Below are positions 15,424 through 20,353 of a stretch of 20,353 bases of DNA, in pieces. Where the stretch lies: positions 1 through 20,353 of the forward strand of contig CAYWMN010000045.1 of assembly GCA_964459065.1 (NCBI GenBank). Direction: 5' to 3'. Positions within the stretch are counted from its first letter, which is position 1. Every line of letters begins with the position of its first letter. A program made the position numbers and the translations under genes. This stretch comes from JAMCXS01 sp964459065 (GTDB lineage: Bacteria > Acidobacteriota > Terriglobia > UBA7540). A model generated the notes under the pieces. The model did no database searches, was not told the DNA's origin, and worked only from the letters and a program-made list of their open reading frames with translations.

Positions 15424-15441
15424 TGCTGAAGTCCCTAACCT

Positions 15442-16518
15442 TTATTGGGGGATAGGCTCTCCGCCCCGCTCGCTTGAGCTGTAGGCAGCCTCCAGCACGG
15501 CCATCGTCCTGCAGGCGTCATCGACGGCCGTGGGCGCTTTGTCACTCGGGTTGTCAACCCATCGCATCACGCTGGCCATGGTGCCGATAAAAGCGTCGGG
15601 AAACCACGTCCCTTCAAGAGCGACGGGCTCCCAGCGAGGCGGCTTGGAGCCGTCCAGGATGCAGAACTCCATTTCATCAGGCTCGCCTTTCGGGTAGTCC
15701 AACAACAGCCCCATCTTGACGTAGATGGCTCCTTTTGTTCCCTCCCACTTGATGAAACTCTCCTGGTGCCGGAGGCCGAACCCGTGCCCGTGGTTGGTGG
15801 AAATACAAGCCCGGAGGGTATCCCCGTAATCTAAAATCAGGTTGGAGCGGGTGGGCGCAAGGTGGGGGAAAGCAGGATGCTTCAAAGTCTTGGCATAAAC
15901 GGCGCCCGGATCTCCAAAAAAGGAGCGGATTACGTCAATGTAGTGGATGCTGTGGTACAGGATCTCCAGCCGCGGGATTCCCTGCAAAAAAGTCCATAGA
16001 TGCCAGGGCGTCAGAACGGAAACGCGGACTTCCAGGTCGTGCAATTCTCCAATGGCGCCCTGGTCCAACAGGCTTCGGGCAGCCAGGACGTAGGGAGCGT
16101 ACCGCATCTGAAAGTTTACGGCGGCGCGAAACTGCTTTTCATGGCAGAGTTCGACGATGCGCTTTGCCTCGCCGAGATTCTCACCCAGGGGTTTCTGGAT
16201 CAGAACACCCCGGCCGCCGGGCAGGTGAGGGAGAATCTTCAGAATGGCCGGCGCCGGCACCGCCACATCAAAGACCGCGCCAGCCGGAGCGCCTCGAACG
16301 GCGTCTTCCAGCGATTCAAACACTCGCTCAATGCCGAACTGGCTTGCCAGAGCGCTGGCTCGCCCCAAATCAAGATCGTAAATACCGACAACCTGAAACC
16401 CCGCCTTGCGGTAAGCCGGCAGGTGCGCATCATGAACAATCCCGCCGGCGCCAATCACGACAATCGGGCGCGGATCTTTCGGCAGAGCCGGCTTCTGATT
16501 CAACTGCAGCTTTGGCAT
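15442..16518 (-). CDS. Gfo/Idh/MocA family NAD(P)-dependent oxidoreductase
   Basis: A 358-residue cytosolic dehydrogenase. The N-terminal Rossmann domain has VVIGAGGIVHDAHLPAY (20-36). The catalytic lysine motif is present as QKP (Lys109, Pro110) instead of the usual EKP. The C-terminal alpha/beta domain has HSIHYIDVIRSFFGD (189-203), whose histidines occupy the substrate side. Members oxidise or reduce hydroxyls of sugars, inositols and sugar acids; the substrate is not readable. It is first in the leftward unit and divergent from the IclR-type regulator, so it probably acts on the same compound as the lactonase downstream: a cyclic hydroxyl oxidised to a ketone or lactone. The start ATG at 16518 has GAGGGA close upstream. 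Confidence 0.92.
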   Translation of the reverse strand: MPKLQLNQKPALPKDPRPIVVIGAGGIVHDAHLPAYRKAGFQVVGIYDLDLGRASALASQFGIERVFESLEDAVRGAPAGAVFDVAVPAPAILKILPHLPGGRGVLIQKPLGENLGEAKRIVELCHEKQFRAAVNFQMRYAPYVLAARSLLDQGAIGELHDLEVRVSVLTPWHLWTFLQGIPRLEILYHSIHYIDVIRSFFGDPGAVYAKTLKHPAFPHLAPTRSNLILDYGDTLRACISTNHGHGFGLRHQESFIKWEGTKGAIYVKMGLLLDYPKGEPDEMEFCILDGSKPPRWEPVALEGTWFPDAFIGTMASVMRWVDNPSDKAPTAVDDACRTMAVLEAAYSSSERGGEPIPQ

Positions 16519-16582
16519 ATCCCTCGCCTCATTTTGAGGTTGCTCCCGCCGCAGGCGCTGCCTGGGGCAAGAGGGTCATTTC

Positions 16583-16612
16583 TTTTGCAAAACGAAAGTT
16601 TACGGATAAAAT
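16583..16612 (+). promoter_or_regulatory. Rightward promoter with palindrome, before the IclR-type gene
   Basis: TTGCAA (16585-16590), a 16-base spacer and TAAAAT (16607-16612; five of six matches). Transcription would start near 16619, so the regulator mRNA would have only a few leader bases and no ribosome site. The perfect 10-bp palindrome TTTTGCAAAA (16583-16592) covers the -35 element and is a good candidate operator for the divergent pair. Confidence 0.4.
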
Positions 16613-16624
16613 ACACCAAGTCAA
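16597..16624 (-). promoter_or_regulatory. Leftward promoter for the oxidoreductase unit
   Basis: On the minus strand: TTGACT (16619-16624), a 16-base spacer and TAAACT (16597-16602). It overlaps the rightward promoter, and its -35 element touches the start codon of the IclR-type gene. The predicted leader is about 75 bases. Confidence 0.4.
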
Positions 16625-16938
16625 TGGAAAACCGGCGTAAGAGCATTCAGAAGTATTCTGTACCGGCCCTCGACAAGGGCCTCGACAACCTTGAAACCCT
16701 TGCCGCCTTGCAGGGTCCGCAGTCATTATCTGAAATGGCCCGCCGCCTGGGCCGCACCAGCAGCGAACGGTTCAGGATGCTCAACGCGCTCGATCGCCGC
16801 GGGTATCTTGAAAGGGACCCGGTTCTCGGTAAGCGCAGGCTGACGTTGAGGCTTTACGAACTCGCGCACAATCATTCTCCCGTCGACAAATTGCTGAGGG
16901 CCGCAACAATCCATCGCGCGATGGGACTGCAACTATGA
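16624..16938 (+). CDS. IclR-family regulator reduced to its DNA-binding domain (truncated)
   Basis: A 104-residue protein. Residues about 10-75 are a clear IclR winged helix-turn-helix, with YSVPALDKGLDNLETLA, SLSEMARRLGR as helix 2, TSSERFRMLNAL as the recognition helix and RRGYLERD leading into the wing. Full IclR proteins have about 250 residues, with a C-terminal effector-binding domain; here the frame ends just after the linker helix (LLRAAT) with IHRAMGLQL. The stop codon overlaps the next gene's ATG (ATGA). The absent effector domain means it could bind DNA, and perhaps dimerise poorly, without sensing a ligand, or it may be the remnant of a deletion. There is no ribosome site before the ATG at 16624. 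Confidence 0.75.
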   Translation: MENRRKSIQKYSVPALDKGLDNLETLAALQGPQSLSEMARRLGRTSSERFRMLNALDRRGYLERDPVLGKRRLTLRLYELAHNHSPVDKLLRAATIHRAMGLQL

Positions 16939-17405
16939 TTCAGCCAAAATATTTTGAACAGTACGAGGTGGGCGCCCGCCGGGAAAGTCTGGGCCGCACC
17001 ATCACGGAAACGGATATCGTCCTGCATGCCGGGCAAAGCGGGGATTTCTATCCCCATCATATGGACGCCGAATGGTGCAAAGGGCAGGAGTTTAAGCAAC
17101 GGATTGCCCATGGCACCCTGGTGCTGACCATTGCGGTCGGCCTTTCGGCTTCCGCCGTGAATCCCGAAGCTTTTACATACGGGTACGATCGGCTCCGCTT
17201 CATTAAGCCCGTCCTGATTGGCGACACTTTGCATTCACGAGTGACCTTGAAGGAAAAACGCAATTCGCCCAAGCGTCCTGATTATGGAATCGTCGTCGAA
17301 CAGGTGGAGGCGCTGAACCAGCGGGAGGAGGTTGTTCTTGCCTGCGAGCACCTGCTGATGGTCAAGAAGCGGCCGGGCGCGGGCGATTTCCAACCTCCGG
17401 CTTGA
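16935..17405 (+). CDS. MaoC-like (R)-specific enoyl-CoA hydratase/dehydratase with catalytic Asp and His
   Basis: A 156-residue single hot-dog domain. The hydratase-2 motif is HAGQSGDFYPHHMD (31-44): Asp37 and His42 match the catalytic dyad of GDxNPxH, although the usual Asn is Tyr39. RIAHGTLVLTIAVGL is the central helix and YGYDRLRFIKPVLIGDTL the conserved strand pair. MaoC enzymes add water to, or remove it from, enoyl-CoA thioesters in the cytosol. The start overlaps the truncated regulator by four bases (ATGA), so translation is probably coupled. The CoA-transferase and a second, divergent MaoC protein downstream suggest the two MaoC chains form one hetero-oligomer. Confidence 0.92.
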   Translation: MIQPKYFEQYEVGARRESLGRTITETDIVLHAGQSGDFYPHHMDAEWCKGQEFKQRIAHGTLVLTIAVGLSASAVNPEAFTYGYDRLRFIKPVLIGDTLHSRVTLKEKRNSPKRPDYGIVVEQVEALNQREEVVLACEHLLMVKKRPGAGDFQPPA

Positions 17406-17412
17406 CCCGGCT

Positions 17413-17432
17413 CCCGGCGGCTGAACGCCGGG
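17413..17432 (+). other. Hairpin after the first MaoC gene
   Basis: CCCGGCG (17413-17419) and CGCCGGG (17426-17432) form a 7-bp stem with a 6-base loop, eight bases past the MaoC stop codon. No T run follows, so it is more likely an mRNA-stability or partial-termination element than a full terminator. Confidence 0.35.
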
Positions 17433-17459
17433 GAGGAATATTTCGTTTGCAGGGTGAAA

Positions 17460-17472
17460 TTTTGCGGCAAAA
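17460..17472. promoter_or_regulatory. Candidate operator upstream of the CoA-transferase gene
   Basis: A perfect dyad, TTTTGC-G-GCAAAA, lies in the 133-base gap before the CoA-transferase. It resembles the palindrome TTTTGCAAAA at the divergent promoter, though the half-site spacing differs by three bases. I did not find a convincing -35/-10 pair in the gap. Confidence 0.3.
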
Positions 17473-17538
17473 AATCAGTTGGGGTCATAGGAATATACCC
17501 GCGCACAGCCCGCGATCCGAAAGGAATGGAACCCGGAC

Positions 17539-18681
17539 ATGAAACCTCTGGAAGGCATCCTTGTTCTCGATTTCAGCCAATTTCTTGCCGGCCCCTGGGC
17601 GGCGTTGCGGCTGGCTGACCTGGGTGCGCAAGTCATCAAAATTGAACGCCGGGGCTCTGGAGACTTGTGCCGCCGGCTTTATATTTCCAATCTGGAATTG
17701 GACGGCGACAGCACGCTTTTCCACTCCATCAACCGCAACAAACGGAGTTTTGCCGCCGACCTTAAGAATTCTGAGGATCGCGCGCGGGTTGAGAAACTGG
17801 TCCGGGCGGCCGACGTCATGATTCAGAATTTCCGTCCCGGCGTGATGGCAAAGCTGGGGTTCGATTATGAGTCGGTCCGCAACATGAATCCCCGGCTTGT
17901 CTACGGCGAAATCACCGGCTACGGCAAGCGAGGCCCCTGGCGGGACAAACCGGGCCAGGACTTGCTGGCTCAATCGCTTTCCGGGCTGGCCTGGCTCAAT
18001 GGAAATGCCGATCAGCCTCCGACGCCGTTCGGCCTGGCCACGGCCGACATGTTCTCAGGAGCTTATCTGGTCCAGGGCATTCTGGCTTGTCTGGTGCGCC
18101 GCGGAAAGACCGGAAAGGGCGGCCTGGTTGAAGTGAGCCTGCTTGAAGCCGTTTTGGACCATCAGTTCGAAGTCTTAACCACCCACCTGAACGACGGCGG
18201 AAAGCTCCCCGAGCGGAGCGCCGTCAACAACGCCCATGCTTATCTTGCCGCGCCTTATGGAATCTATTCCACCGCGGACGGGTACCTGGCCATTGCCATG
18301 GGCTCCGTCCCAAAACTGGGGGAACTCGCAGGCTGCGACGCCCTTGCACGTTATTCGGATCCCAAGACCTGGTTTACCCAGCGCGACAAGATCAAGAGGG
18401 TTCTGGCGCAACATCTGAAAACCCGGACGACCGCCGAGTGGCTTGCCATCCTGGAACCCGCCGACGTGTGGTGCTCGGATGTCCTGACCTGGCCCCGCTT
18501 GCTGCAGCACGAGGGATTTAAAGCTTTGGACATGCTGCAGAGCGTGCGCCGGGCGAATGGCGCCCAGCTAACGACAACTCGATGCCCCATTCGGATCGAT
18601 GGAGAAATCTATAAATCCAACCGGGGCGCTCCTCGCGTGGGCGAGCATACTGAGGAGATTGCTCGCGAGTTCAAACTTTAA
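17539..18681 (+). CDS. Class III (CaiB/BaiF) acyl-CoA transferase
   Basis: A 380-residue cytosolic enzyme of normal family length. The N-terminal Rossmann half has LEGILVLDFSQFLAGPWA (4-21) and LADLGAQVIKIE, the family signature. Asp141 in PGQDLLAQSLSGLAW is the aspartate that forms the aspartyl-CoA anhydride. IQNFRPGVMAKLGFDY and GEITGYGKRGPW are further hallmarks. These enzymes move CoA from a donor such as succinyl-CoA or acetyl-CoA to a carboxylate (carnitine, formate, mesaconate, benzylsuccinate and others). Flanking MaoC genes suggest the product thioester is next hydrated or dehydrated. The ATG at 17539 has AAAGGAATGGAA upstream at loose spacing. The acceptor acid is unknown. Confidence 0.95.
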   Translation: MKPLEGILVLDFSQFLAGPWAALRLADLGAQVIKIERRGSGDLCRRLYISNLELDGDSTLFHSINRNKRSFAADLKNSEDRARVEKLVRAADVMIQNFRPGVMAKLGFDYESVRNMNPRLVYGEITGYGKRGPWRDKPGQDLLAQSLSGLAWLNGNADQPPTPFGLATADMFSGAYLVQGILACLVRRGKTGKGGLVEVSLLEAVLDHQFEVLTTHLNDGGKLPERSAVNNAHAYLAAPYGIYSTADGYLAIAMGSVPKLGELAGCDALARYSDPKTWFTQRDKIKRVLAQHLKTRTTAEWLAILEPADVWCSDVLTWPRLLQHEGFKALDMLQSVRRANGAQLTTTRCPIRIDGEIYKSNRGAPRVGEHTEEIAREFKL

Positions 18682-18709
18682 CCGGGTCAGCCGGAAGGAG
18701 CTAATAACC

Positions 18710-19222
18710 GTGAATCCTAATCCCGATGCGGCAAAGCACGGCGAGATTCCTGTCTGGAATGCCGAAAACTGGTTCTATGAAGACTTTGAGCTTGGCCACA
18801 AGATTCGATCCATCCGCCGGACGATCTCAGAAGGCGAGAGCATGCAATTTAATGCTCTGGTTCTGGACATGCATCCCTACGTGGCGGATGAGATCTTCGC
18901 CAGGCGCGAGGGGCGCTTTGGCAAACGGCTGGTGGCGGGAGCATTTGTATTCAGCGCAGGATTGGGTCTGGTGGCAACCAATTGCGTCAACGCCTTCAGT
19001 TACGGGTATGACAAGCTGCGCTTCATCAAACCGGTTTTCATCGGCGACACGATTTATACCATCCGGACAAACCTGGACAAGCAGCCCAAGTACCCAGACA
19101 TGGGATTGGTCAGGGCATCCTATGAGGTGTTCAAGAACGAAGGGGAACTGGTGCTCTATTGCGAGCATCTCCAAACCGTTAAATATCGCGACCCTCAAGC
19201 CCTGGAGCGCGCTTCCGAGTAG
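18710..19222 (+). CDS. Second MaoC-like hot-dog protein, catalytic histidine missing
   Basis: A 170-residue MaoC-family protein. The motif region reads FNALVLDMHPYVAD (47-60): Asp53 is kept, but the position of the catalytic His is Val58, and His55 replaces the usual Asn. The rest of the fold is intact, with RLVAGAFVFSAGLGL and YGYDKLRFIKPVFIGDTI matching the first MaoC protein closely. I chose GTG 18710 because AAGGAG ends nine bases before it; the frame runs further upstream inside the CoA-transferase gene but without a ribosome site. It follows that gene by 28 bases. It is likely the non-catalytic partner of the upstream MaoC chain, or an enzyme that uses other residues. Confidence 0.88.
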   Translation: MNPNPDAAKHGEIPVWNAENWFYEDFELGHKIRSIRRTISEGESMQFNALVLDMHPYVADEIFARREGRFGKRLVAGAFVFSAGLGLVATNCVNAFSYGYDKLRFIKPVFIGDTIYTIRTNLDKQPKYPDMGLVRASYEVFKNEGELVLYCEHLQTVKYRDPQALERASE

Positions 19223-19322
19223 CTCGGCTCGTTGCGCCCGGCTTTCAAGGGTCGCGATAGGTTACGGCCTTGGCTTTTCTGACGGCGGCAGAGTCGTCCC
19301 TGCGGCCTTGCGGCTGCTCCAT

Positions 19323-20219
19323 TTATTTTGCCGCAATCGGGATTTTAGCGGCTTCAAGCGCCTTGCGAATCCTGGCTTGATCTTCCTCGTTGGCCACGCG
19401 TTGGGGATGGCGGGGCAATCCGGAAAGCCTACCTTGCAGCGAGATGGCGAACTTCAATCTTCCCGGGAATCCGGTTTCGCCTTCGAGCGCCCGCCACACC
19501 AGCAGAAGCTTGTGGTGCATGGCAAGCGCCGTTGCCCGGTCGCCCTTTTGAACGGCCTCAAACAGCGCCACAGACTCCTTGGGAACAGCCGTCACAATGG
19601 CGGCGATGGCGCCCGGCGAACCCAGGACAAAACAGGGATAGAGCAGGTCATCAACGGCGGAGTAAATGGAGACTTTATCTCCGTACTGATAAAGCAAGTC
19701 GGCAAGCAGATGCAAATTGCCGCCGCTTTGTTTGATGCCGTCAATCACGCCGGCTTCAATCAGCATGCCGACGGCTTCCGCGGAAACCTGGGCCCAGGGA
19801 ATCACATTGTAAAGGATGCTCGGAAGGTCAACGGCTTCCTTGATTCGCGAGTAGTAAGCCACCAGTTCGGCCGGGCCCGCCGGGAACAGGTAGTGAGGCG
19901 GAGTGACCTGGACGGCCTTAACGCCGGCTTTTTTGGCAGCCAGGCTGAGTTCCAGGGCTTCATCCGTGTTATCTGGGATGGCGCCTCCCACCACGGGAAC
20001 TCGACCCGCAGCGTGCTTAATGCACATCGAACAGAGGTCATAGAGTTCCTCGGGTTTCAGGCCCGCCCCTTCGCCCGTGCTGCCACCCACGCACAGCCCG
20101 GTGGCGCCGGAAGCGATATGAAATTCAACTTCGGAAGCCAGCGCAGCCTCATTGATTTTCCCGCGTTCGTCAAAAGGGGTGACAAGGGGTGGGACAATTC
20201 CCTTTAACCAAGAGATCAT
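19323..20219 (-). CDS. DapA/N-acetylneuraminate lyase-family class I aldolase or dehydratase
   Basis: A 298-residue TIM-barrel protein of normal family length. The pyruvate-carboxylate loop is GGSTGEG (45-51), Tyr137 in LYNVIPW is the catalytic tyrosine, and Lys163 in GIKQSGGN is the Schiff-base lysine. The family cleaves or makes bonds next to pyruvate (dihydrodipicolinate, KDG, sialic acid) or dehydrates keto-deoxy sugar acids. The strand YNVIPWAQ lacks the Arg that true dihydrodipicolinate synthases carry after YNxP, so lysine synthesis is unlikely and a sugar-acid substrate more so. It converges with the second MaoC gene, 100 bases apart. The ATG at 20219 has AAAGGAA at good spacing. It has its own upstream region. 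Confidence 0.93.
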   Translation of the reverse strand: MISWLKGIVPPLVTPFDERGKINEAALASEVEFHIASGATGLCVGGSTGEGAGLKPEELYDLCSMCIKHAAGRVPVVGGAIPDNTDEALELSLAAKKAGVKAVQVTPPHYLFPAGPAELVAYYSRIKEAVDLPSILYNVIPWAQVSAEAVGMLIEAGVIDGIKQSGGNLHLLADLLYQYGDKVSIYSAVDDLLYPCFVLGSPGAIAAIVTAVPKESVALFEAVQKGDRATALAMHHKLLLVWRALEGETGFPGRLKFAISLQGRLSGLPRHPQRVANEEDQARIRKALEAAKIPIAAK

Positions 20220-20353
20220 GTCAATTTCCTTTCAAGTGAAATAGCGTCTTCCAATAAATTAATCTCTCCTGTTCCAGAGCGGCCGCTCGCTGCCTTCGCG
20301 GTGAGGATACCCTTCTCAATCTAGGGTTTGGAGGTAACAGGAAGCAGAAGATG
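20220..20353. other. Upstream region of the DapA-like gene and possible start of a rightward gene
   Basis: A 12-bp palindrome, GAGCGGCCGCTC (20277-20288), lies about 58 bases upstream of the DapA-like start and may be an operator. At the window edge, ATG (20351-20353) is preceded by AGGAAG at six bases' spacing, so a plus-strand gene may begin here; nothing of its product can be read. Confidence 0.3.

Noticed and set aside
18726..20207. A 493-codon plus-strand open frame across the second MaoC gene and antisense to the DapA-like gene
   Set aside because: It overlaps two clear genes; its product is low-complexity and Arg/Ser-rich with no domain, typical of a shadow frame in GC-rich DNA.
20279..20286. 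A GCGGCCGC (NotI) sequence suggesting a cloning scar
   Set aside because: It sits within a 12-bp natural palindrome in otherwise normal intergenic DNA, with no vector sequence around it.
1..20353. Mobile elements, CRISPR arrays, rRNA or tRNA genes
   Set aside because: No transposase, integrase, regularly spaced repeats, terminal inverted repeats or RNA gene signatures were seen anywhere in the window.

Overview
The window looks like chromosomal DNA of a Gram-negative, soil-type heterotroph. It has an outer-membrane-style lipoprotein and LolCD/MacB-like ABC system, a Wzc-like polysaccharide co-polymerase/tyrosine kinase, a class I glutamine synthetase with the adenylylation tyrosine, and many scattered sugar-acid catabolic genes. 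The gene mix (DUF6807, COG3618 amidohydrolase, Gfo/Idh/MocA, ACS-family MFS, DapA-like aldolase) together with moderate-to-high GC fits Acidobacteriota best. That placement is inference, since there is no rRNA or other marker gene here.

Region 1 (1-6912, all minus strand) concerns the cell envelope. Read in the direction of transcription it holds a Wzc-like BY-kinase, a UDP-glucuronate decarboxylase (UDP-xylose synthase), a GT4 glycosyltransferase, then a LolA-like lipoprotein, a FtsX/MacB-type ABC permease and the first codons of its ATPase. The lipoprotein-permease-ATPase unit has its own good promoter. The first three genes form an exopolysaccharide unit behind a leader of roughly 500 nt. 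Bases 6913-7845 hold no convincing gene and carry divergent promoters.

Region 2 (7846-11174, plus strand) is a small carbohydrate module: an exported DUF6807 protein, an IolB-type cupin isomerase and an ACS-family sugar-acid transporter. The transporter's Shine-Dalgarno sequence lies inside an 11-bp hairpin. Region 3 (11175-13314) holds a tiny lipopeptide gene and glnA; the glnA promoter overlaps a 7+7 bp dyad.

Region 4 (13315-20219) is the most interesting part. Around a divergent promoter pair it has, leftward, a Gfo/Idh/MocA oxidoreductase, a solute-binding-protein-like protein with no signal peptide, and a COG3618 lactonase-type amidohydrolase. Rightward lie an IclR regulator reduced to its DNA-binding half, a MaoC hydratase, a class III CoA-transferase and a second MaoC protein that lacks the catalytic histidine. 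A DapA-like lyase on the minus strand converges on them. Together they suggest an uncharacterised CoA-thioester route for a lactone or sugar-derived acid, with a heteromeric (active plus inactive) MaoC hydratase and a cytoplasmic solute-binding-protein fold of unknown role.
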